Shown here: positions 6,292 to 12,965 of the stretch, piece by piece | Layout: the number at the start of each line of letters is the position of its first letter | Numbering within the stretch: position 1 is the stretch's first letter | Assembly (NCBI GenBank): GCA_021823875.1 | Contig: JAKAMD010000056.1 | Span: 1 to 12,965, forward strand | Direction: 5' to 3' | Length of the DNA: 12,965 nt | From: Pseudomonadota bacterium | GTDB lineage: Bacteria > Pseudomonadota > Alphaproteobacteria > Rhizobiales > Xanthobacteraceae | Made by a program: the position numbers and the translations under genes | Notes under the pieces: generated by a model | The model's database searches: none | Seen by the model: only the letters and a program-made list of their open reading frames with translations | Told to the model about the DNA's origin: nothing

Positions 6292-7213
6292 AGGCACTGC
6301 CCAGATCGATGCGCAGGATTTCCGGCGGCACGCCGAGGCGCATCGGCACCTTGGAGCAGCCGAGCCCACCGGACACGATCATGTGGCGGCCGCGCTCGAC
6401 AATGTGGCCGTAGGCGAAGCGCAGGTATTCCGTCGGCGCCCAGATTGGCGGTATCAGCGGCAGCTTGATCTGACCGCCGTGGGTATGGCCGGCGAGCGTC
6501 AGCGAGACGCGCTCCGGCACGCGCACGAAAATGTCGGGCTCATGCGCGAGCAGGATCACCGGATCGTCGGTGGTCAGCTGCTTCAGCGTGCCCGGCAGGT
6601 CGTCGACGCCGATGAACTGGCTGGGTCCGATCCAATGCGCGAGCTGGTCTCCGAGACCGGCAAGCCAGAACCGGTTGCCCTTCTCGCCGAGCAGTACCGC
6701 GTCGTTCTGCATCGCCGGAATACGCACATCACGCAGCGCTTTGCGCACGCCCTCAATATCGTGCCACCAGTCGTGATTGCCGTAGATGGAATAGACGCCG
6801 AGCGGCGCGGCGAGGCGCTTGATCTCGCCCGCCCATTGCGGCGGCGACACGTGCTCGGTGACGAAGCGATGGGTGGCGAAGTAATCGCCGAGCAAGACAA
6901 TCAAATCGCATTTGAGGGCGTTGCCGGCGTCGACCACCTGGCGCACGCGGGCAAGGCCCATATTGGGACCGCCGGCATGAATATCCGCAATGACGCAGAT
7001 GGAAAGCCGCTGCCCCTTCGGCCAGCGCGGCGGATTAAGCCGGTAATGGGTGATCGTAAGATCCTCGGCGGCTTCCCGCGCCGCATAAGCGGCGGTCGCC
7101 GGCATTGTCAGGCCGGCGGCGCCCACGAGACCGAGGCCACCCTTGATCAGGCCGCGCCGGGTAAGCCCGCGCGACGGCGGCGGCATCAGAACTTCGGAAT
7201 CTCGAATAACCAT
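6290..7213 (-). CDS. Tat-exported calcineurin-like metallophosphoesterase (YkuE-like)
   Basis: A 307-residue protein from the ATG at 7213, chosen because GGTGGGAG lies 4 bases upstream; a start at 7249 would add 12 residues without a better site. The N-terminus carries a twin-arginine signal (TRRGLIK at 18-24, then a hydrophobic stretch and a likely cleavage near AAYA, 41-44). The metallophosphoesterase domain follows with the full metal set: D77-x-H79, GD at 109-110, GNHD at 145-148, H224 in LAHEPD, and GHTHGG at 242-247. It is therefore expected to be a folded, two-metal enzyme exported to the periplasm. Bacillus YkuE is a related Tat-exported phosphodiesterase, and chlamydial LpxG is another relative of this fold. 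The substrate here is unknown; phospholipid, lipid A precursor or nucleotide are all possible. Confidence 0.92.
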   Translation of the reverse strand: MVIRDSEVLMPPPSRGLTRRGLIKGGLGLVGAAGLTMPATAAYAAREAAEDLTITHYRLNPPRWPKGQRLSICVIADIHAGGPNMGLARVRQVVDAGNALKCDLIVLLGDYFATHRFVTEHVSPPQWAGEIKRLAAPLGVYSIYGNHDWWHDIEGVRKALRDVRIPAMQNDAVLLGEKGNRFWLAGLGDQLAHWIGPSQFIGVDDLPGTLKQLTTDDPVILLAHEPDIFVRVPERVSLTLAGHTHGGQIKLPLIPPIWAPTEYLRFAYGHIVERGRHMIVSGGLGCSKVPMRLGVPPEILRIDLGSA

Positions 7214-7217
7214 GGTG

Positions 7218-7233
7218 CTCCCACCTAAGGGAG
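7218..7233 (-). promoter_or_regulatory. Hairpin that would cover the phosphoesterase ribosome site
   Basis: CTCCC (7218-7222) and GGGAG (7229-7233) are 5-bp inverted repeats with a 6-base loop. On the minus strand the downstream arm is the GGGAG used as Shine-Dalgarno sequence 4 bases before the ATG, so folding would hide it. The stem is short and may be chance. Confidence 0.3.
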
Positions 7234-7290
7234 AACTGTGAACGAACAATGGGGGCGCCGGAGCCGATTGCCGGCATGCTTAATGGGCAT

Positions 7291-7409
7291 CGGGCTGCAG
7301 CCCGCAGACCCGATCATTGCCGAAGAAAGCCGGACATAACCCTGTCGGGAACCCATTGCGTCGGCCGGCGCGCCGGCTAACCTAATGCCTGGCCGGCCGA
7401 AAGCCGGCC
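7291..7409. promoter_or_regulatory. Cluster of palindromes upstream of the acyl-CoA ligase gene
   Basis: Three perfect palindromes occur in 119 bases: CGGGCTGCAGCCCG at 7291-7304, GCCGGCGCGCCGGC at 7364-7377, and GGCCGGC (7391-7397), 5-base loop CGAAA, GCCGGCC (7403-7409). The last would be a stable hairpin in the ligase 5' leader about 28 bases before the ATG. The region lies between divergent genes, so these may be regulator sites or leader structures; high GC makes some palindromes likely by chance. Confidence 0.35.
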
Positions 7410-7437
7410 CAACAAGCCGCCAAGACGGGAGGGGAAC

Positions 7438-9078
7438 ATGCTCGGATTGATGCAGGATTGGCCGCTTCTGTGCCATCGCATCATCGACCACGCCGCCAAG
7501 TTCCATGGGGAACGCCGCGTCATCAGCCGTTCGGTCGAGGGGCCGATTGTGGAAACTAATTACGCCGCCATCCGGGCCCGCGCGCTGAAAGTGGCGCAGC
7601 GGCTCGCGAAAGACGGCATCAAGCTTGGCGACCGCGTCGCCACCATGGCCTGGAACACCGCGCGACATCTGGAGAGCTGGTACGGCATTCTCGGCATCGG
7701 CGCGATCTATCACACCGTCAATCCGCGCCTGTTCCCCGAGCAGATCGCCTGGATCATCAATGATGCGGAAGACCGCATGATGATCGTCGATCTCACCTTC
7801 GTACCGCTCCTGGAAAAGATCGCCGACAAGCTGCCGGGCATCGAGCGTTATGTTGTGCTGACCGACGGCGCGCACATGCCGCAGACCACGCTCAAGAACG
7901 CGGTCGCCTATGAAGACTGGCTCAGCGAGGTCGACGGCGATTTTACCTGGCAGGATTTCGACGAGAACACCGCCGCCGGCATGTGCTACACGAGTGGCAC
8001 CACCGGGCACCCGAAGGGCGTGCTCTATTCGCACCGCTCCAACGTGCTGCACGCCTTCATGGCGGCGCTGCCCGATTCCAAGGGCATCTCGTCGCGCGAC
8101 GTGGTGCTGCCGGTGGTGCCGTTCTTCCATGCCAATGGCTGGTCGCTCGCCTTCTCCTCGCCGATGGTGGGCGCGACCTTGGTGATGCCGGGCGCCAAAA
8201 TGGACGGCGCTTCGATCTACGAACTGCTCAACACCTACAAGGTCAGCTTCACCGCCGCGGTGCCGACGGTCTGGTTGATGCTGCTGCATCACCTGGAGAC
8301 GACCGGCGAGAAATTGCCCTACCTCAAGCGCGTGGTGATCGGCGGCTCGGCCTGCCCGCGCGCCATGTCCAAAACCTTCGAGGAGCAATACGGCGTCGAG
8401 GTGGTGCATGCTTGGGGCATGACCGAGATGAGCCCGCTCGGCTCGCTCTGCACCATGAAGCCGGAATACGCAACGCTCACCGGCGACGCGCGGCTCGACA
8501 TCCAGCAGAAGCAGGGCCACCCGCCATTCGGCGTCGAGATGAAGATCACCGACGACGCCGGCAAGGATCTGCCTTGGGACGGCAAGACCTTCGGCCGCTT
8601 AAAGGTGCGCGGGCCGGCGGTGGCGAAAGCCTATTTCAAGGTCGAGAACGATCCGGCCTTCGACAAGGACGGCTGGTTCGACACCGGCGATGTCGCCACC
8701 ATGGACCAATATGGCTACATGCAGATCACCGATCGCGCCAAGGACGTGATCAAGTCCGGCGGCGAATGGATTTCATCGATCGACCTGGAGAACCTGGCGG
8801 TCGGCCATCCCAAGGTGGCGGAAGCCGCAGTGATCGGCGTCAAGCATCCGAAATGGGACGAGCGGCCGCTCTTGGTGATCGTGCTGAAGAAAGGCGAGAC
8901 CGCCACCAAGGAGGAGATGCTCGGCTTCATGGAAGGCAAGATCGCCAAGTGGTGGATGCCGGACGACGTGGTGTTCGTCGATGAAATCCCGCACACGGCG
9001 ACCGGCAAGATCCAGAAGCTGACGCTACGCCAGCGCTTCAAGGACCACGTGCTGCCAACGGCAGAAGCGGCGGAGTGA
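7438..9078 (+). CDS. Fatty-acid/carboxylate--CoA ligase (AMP-binding, DmdB-like)
   Basis: A 546-residue ANL-superfamily enzyme that activates a carboxylic acid with ATP to an acyl-AMP and then forms the acyl-CoA thioester in the cytoplasm. The adenylation P-loop YTSGTTGHPKG is at 184-194, the A5 motif GMTE at 327-330, GWFDTGD at 412-418, the hinge DRAKDVIKSGGEWIS at 432-446, and the catalytic lysine in TGKIQK at 522-527 (K524). Length and motifs agree with medium/long-chain fatty acyl-CoA ligases, and the ISSIDLEN hinge resembles the group containing 3-methylmercaptopropionyl-CoA ligase DmdB. The true substrate cannot be fixed. The start has a strong ribosome site (GGAGGGGAAC before ATG). It is monocistronic, divergent from the phosphoesterase, with palindromes in its leader that may serve regulation. 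Confidence 0.94.
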   Translation: MLGLMQDWPLLCHRIIDHAAKFHGERRVISRSVEGPIVETNYAAIRARALKVAQRLAKDGIKLGDRVATMAWNTARHLESWYGILGIGAIYHTVNPRLFPEQIAWIINDAEDRMMIVDLTFVPLLEKIADKLPGIERYVVLTDGAHMPQTTLKNAVAYEDWLSEVDGDFTWQDFDENTAAGMCYTSGTTGHPKGVLYSHRSNVLHAFMAALPDSKGISSRDVVLPVVPFFHANGWSLAFSSPMVGATLVMPGAKMDGASIYELLNTYKVSFTAAVPTVWLMLLHHLETTGEKLPYLKRVVIGGSACPRAMSKTFEEQYGVEVVHAWGMTEMSPLGSLCTMKPEYATLTGDARLDIQQKQGHPPFGVEMKITDDAGKDLPWDGKTFGRLKVRGPAVAKAYFKVENDPAFDKDGWFDTGDVATMDQYGYMQITDRAKDVIKSGGEWISSIDLENLAVGHPKVAEAAVIGVKHPKWDERPLLVIVLKKGETATKEEMLGFMEGKIAKWWMPDDVVFVDEIPHTATGKIQKLTLRQRFKDHVLPTAEAAE

Positions 9079-9145
9079 GCGCAGCAAAAAATAACGCAAA
9101 TGCCAGCTTCAGGCCCGCAGCAAACCTGACTCGGCCCGCCGCTCC

Positions 9146-10135
9146 TTACACGCTCCCTGGCTGCGCGCTCGCAACTTGCGGCGGCTGGGCATCGTCGACC
9201 TTCCGCACGACGATGATCTGGTTGAACGCGCCGTCTTCATAGGCCTGCAGGAATCTCTGATAATCCTTGACCGATACGCAGCCGTTCGACTGGCCGTCCT
9301 CGCCAAGCATATAGGAATGGGCCAGGATGCCGTCGCGACCATACATGTTGCCATTGCCGACCGGCGTCAGACGTAGCGCGCGTACGCCGTGGAAAAGCTT
9401 CTCGCGGAACGAAACGGCGTAGATGTTGGGCGGGGTCACGCCCCAGTTCTTGCGATCGACCGACGTCGGATCATCCATCAAATGACCGTAACCCGAATGC
9501 GCTTCCAGCTTTTCGCCGCTCGGCAGATAGACAACGTGCTTTTCGATATCGTAGATCGCCGTCTTCGGATTGGCGGCCAGCATCGCCTTGGCGGCACGAT
9601 CCGGGTCGCCAAACAGCTTGCGGAAGAAATTGAAGTAACCAGAGCCGGATTCCTGCGGCGCAAGCGACGCCAGTTGCGGCGCGCGCAGCGCCAACGGCTT
9701 GCGGCCAGCGGCCGGGCGCTTGTTCTCGTCGAGACGCGCGACAGGCGATGGCGGCGGCAACGGCACGGCCATTTGGGTTTCGGCGATGTGCAGGTTGCCG
9801 GCAGACAGGAAACCGGCCGCGGCCTGAGACGCTACGTCGCCAGCCGATGCCCAGCTGCTCGCCGAAGCGCCGCCTGTCCCGGGATTGATCGCCGAAAGCA
9901 GCGCCCGTTCCTGGTTCCAGACCTTGGCAACATCGATAGCCGCGCCGGTGGAACGCGCGACACGCTGGTCGGCGGCGGGTGTGAAGTCGGCTTGACGTGC
10001 AGCGGATGCGGTCGGCGATAACGTCAGCTCCGGCAGCAAGGCGCAAATCATCAGAGCGGCGACGGCGCTGGCGAAGATGGCGAGAGCAATACCGGCAAAT
10101 CGAGGCGAGACAGCAGGCCACGCGAAGGTCCGCAA
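9146..10135 (-). CDS. DUF2778/Tlde1-like L,D-transpeptidase-fold protein, membrane-anchored
   Basis: About 329 residues from a TTG at 10135. An N-terminal hydrophobic segment (about 14-36) looks like a membrane anchor or uncleaved signal. A low-complexity alanine/proline-rich linker runs to about 165, and a C-terminal domain of about 150 residues carries the DUF2778 hallmarks: HSGYGHLMDDP (213-223), WGVTPPNIYAVSFRE (231-245), LFHGVRALRLTPVG (247-260), HSYMLGEDGQSNGCVSV (273-289). H273 and C286 are the likely catalytic pair. DUF2778 includes Tlde1, a type VI effector with L,D-carboxypeptidase and exchange activity on peptidoglycan. No secretion or immunity gene is near, so a housekeeping periplasmic wall enzyme is my inference. 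The start is uncertain: the nearest GGAGG is 15 bases off, and no ATG exists upstream before an in-frame stop at 10240. Confidence 0.82.
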   Translation of the reverse strand: MRTFAWPAVSPRFAGIALAIFASAVAALMICALLPELTLSPTASAARQADFTPAADQRVARSTGAAIDVAKVWNQERALLSAINPGTGGASASSWASAGDVASQAAAGFLSAGNLHIAETQMAVPLPPPSPVARLDENKRPAAGRKPLALRAPQLASLAPQESGSGYFNFFRKLFGDPDRAAKAMLAANPKTAIYDIEKHVVYLPSGEKLEAHSGYGHLMDDPTSVDRKNWGVTPPNIYAVSFREKLFHGVRALRLTPVGNGNMYGRDGILAHSYMLGEDGQSNGCVSVKDYQRFLQAYEDGAFNQIIVVRKVDDAQPPQVASAQPGSV

Positions 10136-10556
10136 GCTGGCCCAGCCCCGCCTCCCCAGAACCGTGATCAGATCAGTCTTTTTGTAGCTCAGACGCGCAC
10201 CCCAATTTCGCGGCTCCGCACCCTGCTGCGAAGCATGTTATTCTGATTGGCCCCCGTTGTGAACCTCCAGGAACCGAAACCCTATGTTCTTGGGGATATT
10301 GGGAAAAATGTGGCGGGGTTCGGCGCTGCGCACAACCCGGGATAGGCAGCAGGGTTAACCGCCGAAAGCGCCCGCGCCGCACCGCCAGCTAGCAGCATGA
10401 TTTTCAGGCGTTTTCCGCGCTGGCTATTCATTGGATCGAACCTCCAGACGTCCTGGTATCGCCCTGTGGATGGACCCGGCGGCGGCAATGGGACTCGCGC
10501 TATAAGAGCACACCAGCCATGCCGTCTCGCATGATGACCGGCAGGACGAGGACACG
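10136..10556. other. Gene-poor intergenic region between DUF2778 gene and psiE-like gene
   Basis: About 420 bases lie between two divergent genes, and I see no RNA gene or recognisable protein. Two tiny plus-strand frames exist (24 codons at 10284-10358; 45 codons at 10397-10534) without convincing ribosome sites. A weak promoter-like pair, TTGGAT (10431-10436), 17 bases, TGGTAT (10454-10459), points toward the psiE-like gene, and a TATAAG sits at 10501-10506. Neither is strong. The region must hold both divergent promoters. Confidence 0.4.
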
Positions 10557-11042
10557 ATGCTGAACATCGCCGCCCTGAAGAAGGAATGGAAGGACCTCAC
10601 CTCGCACGAGCGCTTCGAGCAGATCGTCTCGCGCGTCATCATGCTCTTCATCGAGGTAGTGATCGTCTATTCGTTGGTGTTGGTCGCCATCGAGCTGGTC
10701 AAGGATGTGATCCTCAGCCCCGACTTCGTCGGCGTCGAGCTCTTGCAGGACGTGTTCGGCTCGCTGCTCACCGTTCTGATCCTGCTGGAGTTCAATCACT
10801 CGATCGCCACCTCGCTCGTCAATCGGTCGGGCATTTTGCAGACGCGCGTGGTGGTGCTGATCGCCATTTTGGTGGTGGCGCGAAAGATCATCCTGCTCGA
10901 TTTCAAGACGGCGACGGTGGAGAACCTCGCCGGCGTCGCCGGCGTGGCGCTGGCGTTGGGTGTGCTCTATTGGCTACTGAGCCTAGGCGGCGGCGCCTCG
11001 CCATCGACTGCGGAAACGTTACCGAAACCGGACAAGCAATAA
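10557..11042 (+). CDS. PsiE-family (phosphate-starvation-inducible) membrane protein
   Basis: A 161-residue inner-membrane protein with four predicted helices at about 27-48, 64-79, 97-115 and 124-143, short charged loops, and a hydrophilic proline-containing tail. The overall pattern, including the NHSIATSLVNR loop and the conserved-looking VVLIAILVVARKIILLD helix, matches the PsiE family (Pfam PsiE). That family is named from an E. coli gene induced by phosphate limitation, and its biochemical function is not established. The ATG at 10557 has GAGGA 4 bases upstream. I see no clear Pho box in front of it, so phosphate control should not be assumed. It converges on the fused spermidine-synthase-like gene with a 23-base gap. 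Confidence 0.85.
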   Translation: MLNIAALKKEWKDLTSHERFEQIVSRVIMLFIEVVIVYSLVLVAIELVKDVILSPDFVGVELLQDVFGSLLTVLILLEFNHSIATSLVNRSGILQTRVVVLIAILVVARKIILLDFKTATVENLAGVAGVALALGVLYWLLSLGGGASPSTAETLPKPDKQ

Positions 11043-11065
11043 GGCAAGCCGCAACGGCGCCGATG

Positions 11066-12964
11066 TTAGTGCATCCGGATGCGCAATTGCCGCGCTTGCC
11101 TGTCGATCTCGTCGATCAGGGCCTGCATGGTCTGCGGCGTACCAGTAAACAACGCCGGCGGGTGCGTGCGGGCACGGCGCAAATCCGCGTAGATCGAATA
11201 GTCGCTTTCGCGGCCCATGCCCATGCCGGCGAGATACTGGACCCGCAGATTGCGGTCGGTATTGATTACGGCACCCGCGAGCCAGCCGGTCAGGTCCGAC
11301 CGCTGCGCCATATAGGTGGCGAACAGATCGGATTCTGATTTGAATTTAACGTCGCGCAGCGAAGCGAGCACGCGCGCGTATTCGGGGCGATTGAGGCGTG
11401 CGTCCACCGCGTCGAGATCGACGGTAGCCGCCGTTGCCTGCGCTGACAGCACGACATCGGAGCCGCGGCCACGCAGCTCGTTGCTCCAGACCGCGCCATC
11501 GGGGAACACGTTGAGGAAAGTCGCGATCTCGCTCTTCACCGCGCCCGCTGTGCTCTCATAGAGCGGCACCCATTGGGTGACCACCCCGCCCGGATTGAGC
11601 CGCTGCTTTTCCAACTCGAAATATTCCCGCGTATAGAGCACGGCCGCGCCCTTCACCCAGGGTTGGATCGGGTCGGAGGTGACGATGTCGAACTTCTCCT
11701 TGGCCGTGAGCATGTAGTGGCGCGCATCGTCATAGACGATGCTGACGCGCGGATCGTGCAGCACGTCGTAGTTCTGCTCCTTGAAATAGGGACCGATGTG
11801 CGGCGGGATCAGCGGCTCGATCTCGCAGATGACAATGCGCTTGATGCCGGGATAGAGCGTGAAGGTGCCGGCGGTGACGCCGGCGCCGAAGCCCACGATC
11901 AACACCGAGCGCGGATTCGGATGTTGCAGCGCCGCCAGATGGCCGAGCATGCGCTGCAGCCGCATGTCGCTCAGCGCGGTCGAGGCTTCCGCCTTGCCGC
12001 TGACATGGAACGAACGCACGCCGCCTTGCTCGGTGACCGCGATCGAGGAAACGCGGCCATTGCCGTGGTAGAGAACCTTGGCGTCGTCGGTCAGCAACAT
12101 TCGGCGTCCATAGGCGATCAGCAGGTCGGGAACGCCGGGCACCGTGACGATCAGCAAACCGGCGATCACCGGCACGGCGGCAAACGCGGCCTTGTCCGTC
12201 GCAACGGGCAGCCGGAACGCGGGCGCCAGCATCATGAGAGCGGCTAGCGCGGCAAAGGCGATCAACAGTTGCTGCGCCTCCTTCGGACCAAAGGCCGGAA
12301 ATACCAGCATGCTGAATCCGAGCGCACCCAGGATCGCGCCGACGGTATTGGCGGCATAGATCGCGGCGGTGGCGGGTCCGGCATCCTCGCCACGCGCGAC
12401 GGCGGCGAGCGCAAGAGGAAAACTCGCGCCCCAGCACAGCGTCGCCGGCAACACGGCGACCGCGCAGGTCACAAGATCGACCTGGAAGATGATCCACTGA
12501 GTAGGCGCCATCGGCGGGTAGACCGGCCAATAGGGCAGCGAGCGGCCGATCATCATGGCTGACCAGGCGATCGCCAGTACCAGCAGGAACTGGCAAATAC
12601 CGAACGCGCGGCGGGCATCGCGCACCTGCCGCACCAAATAGGCCCCCGCGCTGCTGCCAAGCCCAAGTCCGAGCAGGAACACGGCGAGAATGACCGAGAA
12701 GGTGTAGACCGAGGCGCCAAACAGCAGCGCCAGGATGCGCGTCCAGGTTACCTCCGCGCCGAGCGCGGTCAGTCCCGACAGCGCGATCGCGACATAGACC
12801 AGGCCGGCACCAGACCCAGTGGCCGCGGCGGCAGGCCGTGGCGCTTCCGCCGACGCGCGATAGGAGGTCAGCAGCGCCAGCAGCGCGGCCGTCAAAGCCA
12901 CCGCCGCATTGATCGCTACAGCCACATACGTCGCGACGGCCGTGTCATGGATGCGCAGCAGATA
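11066..12964 (-). CDS. Fused multi-TM / spermidine-synthase-like protein (5'-truncated by window edge)
   Basis: The frame is open to the right edge; 632 residues are visible. The residues before the GTG at 12925 (YLLRIHDTAVATYVAVAIN) continue a membrane helix, so the true start lies outside. Numbering from that GTG, residues 1-270 hold several hydrophobic helices (MFS-like half, e.g. 70-98, 110-127, 148-165, 190-210, 220-238, 249-268). A Rossmann domain of the spermine/spermidine synthase superfamily follows: VLIVGFGAG (341-349), CEIE (367-370), YDDARHYM (398-405), TSDPIQPW (416-423). True SpeE usually has a GGGDGG-type glycine motif and an aspartate where this has EIE, so aminopropyl transfer is doubtful. 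Such fused proteins are annotated as fused MFS/spermidine synthase, with unknown substrate. The C-terminal 130 residues (after about 490) match nothing I know. Confidence 0.86.
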   Translation of the reverse strand, partial: YLLRIHDTAVATYVAVAINAAVALTAALLALLTSYRASAEAPRPAAAATGSGAGLVYVAIALSGLTALGAEVTWTRILALLFGASVYTFSVILAVFLLGLGLGSSAGAYLVRQVRDARRAFGICQFLLVLAIAWSAMMIGRSLPYWPVYPPMAPTQWIIFQVDLVTCAVAVLPATLCWGASFPLALAAVARGEDAGPATAAIYAANTVGAILGALGFSMLVFPAFGPKEAQQLLIAFAALAALMMLAPAFRLPVATDKAAFAAVPVIAGLLIVTVPGVPDLLIAYGRRMLLTDDAKVLYHGNGRVSSIAVTEQGGVRSFHVSGKAEASTALSDMRLQRMLGHLAALQHPNPRSVLIVGFGAGVTAGTFTLYPGIKRIVICEIEPLIPPHIGPYFKEQNYDVLHDPRVSIVYDDARHYMLTAKEKFDIVTSDPIQPWVKGAAVLYTREYFELEKQRLNPGGVVTQWVPLYESTAGAVKSEIATFLNVFPDGAVWSNELRGRGSDVVLSAQATAATVDLDAVDARLNRPEYARVLASLRDVKFKSESDLFATYMAQRSDLTGWLAGAVINTDRNLRVQYLAGMGMGRESDYSIYADLRRARTHPPALFTGTPQTMQALIDEIDRQARQLRIRMH

Positions 12965-12965
12965 G

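Noticed and set aside
7225..8520. Minus-strand open frame of 431 codons opposite the acyl-CoA ligase
   Set aside because: It is antisense to well-conserved adenylation motifs, has no recognisable domain, and is explained by codon-position GC bias.
10173..10202. A GTAGCTCAG string resembling the D-arm start of a tRNA
   Set aside because: No acceptor, anticodon or T-arm (GGTTCRA) can be aligned around it in either direction, so it is a chance match.
10284..10534. Two tiny plus-strand frames (24 codons from 10284; 45 codons from 10397)
   Set aside because: Neither has a well-spaced ribosome site or recognisable sequence, and neither shows convincing coding bias; I cannot support them as genes.
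1..12965. A defence island, prophage, integron or CRISPR system
   Set aside because: No integrase, transposase, nuclease, toxin-antitoxin pair, direct-repeat array or att-like duplication was seen; apart from short spacers, composition and gene style are uniform.

Overview
The window is GC-rich, densely packed chromosomal DNA. Gene families and style suggest an alphaproteobacterium of the Hyphomicrobiales, probably a Bradyrhizobium/Rhodopseudomonas/Xanthobacteraceae-like organism. The pointers are an RT0821/Lpp0805-type lipoprotein, a DUF2778 protein, a DmdB-like acyl-CoA ligase, a PsiE protein, a membrane-fused spermidine-synthase-like protein and a palindromic intergenic repeat of the type common in this order. 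This placement is inference from family recognition; no database search was possible. I see no phage, transposase, CRISPR array, rRNA or tRNA, and the content reads as core or conserved accessory genome rather than an island.

Layout. 2-637 (+): C-terminal part of a membrane anti-sigma factor, cut by the window edge. 649-1629 (-): CbpA-type DnaJ co-chaperone, convergent with it. 1742-1821: paired palindromic repeat. 1832-2335 (-): small surface lipoprotein with a TTG start, whose start codon lies only 16 bases from that of the divergent pdxH (2352-2993, +), followed by an SDR oxidoreductase (3037-3789, +). 3857-4828 (-): CorA-type metal transporter. 4996-5202 (-): small basic 68-residue protein, preceded by a candidate 45-codon upstream ORF (5210-5347, -) that ends inside its ribosome-binding region. 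5570-6238 (+): L,D-transpeptidase lipoprotein with a strong terminator that also borders the convergent Tat-exported metallophosphoesterase (6290-7213, -). 7438-9078 (+): acyl-CoA ligase. 9146-10135 (-): membrane-anchored DUF2778/Tlde1-like L,D-transpeptidase-fold protein. 10136-10556: gene-poor gap. 10557-11042 (+): PsiE membrane protein. 11066-12964 (-): fused multi-TM/spermidine-synthase-like protein, running off the right edge.

How the genes fit together. Most are independent single-gene units, with only pdxH-SDR and the uORF-68-aa pair looking co-transcribed. A cell-envelope theme is visible: a surface lipoprotein, two L,D-transpeptidase-type enzymes of different families, a Tat-exported phosphoesterase, a CorA channel, PsiE and a membrane anti-sigma factor. 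The items most worth a second look are the uORF/small-protein leader at 4996-5347, the Tlde1-like protein with no visible secretion system, and the atypical SAM-site motifs of the fused spermidine-synthase-like protein. I found no clearly new multi-gene system and do not claim one.
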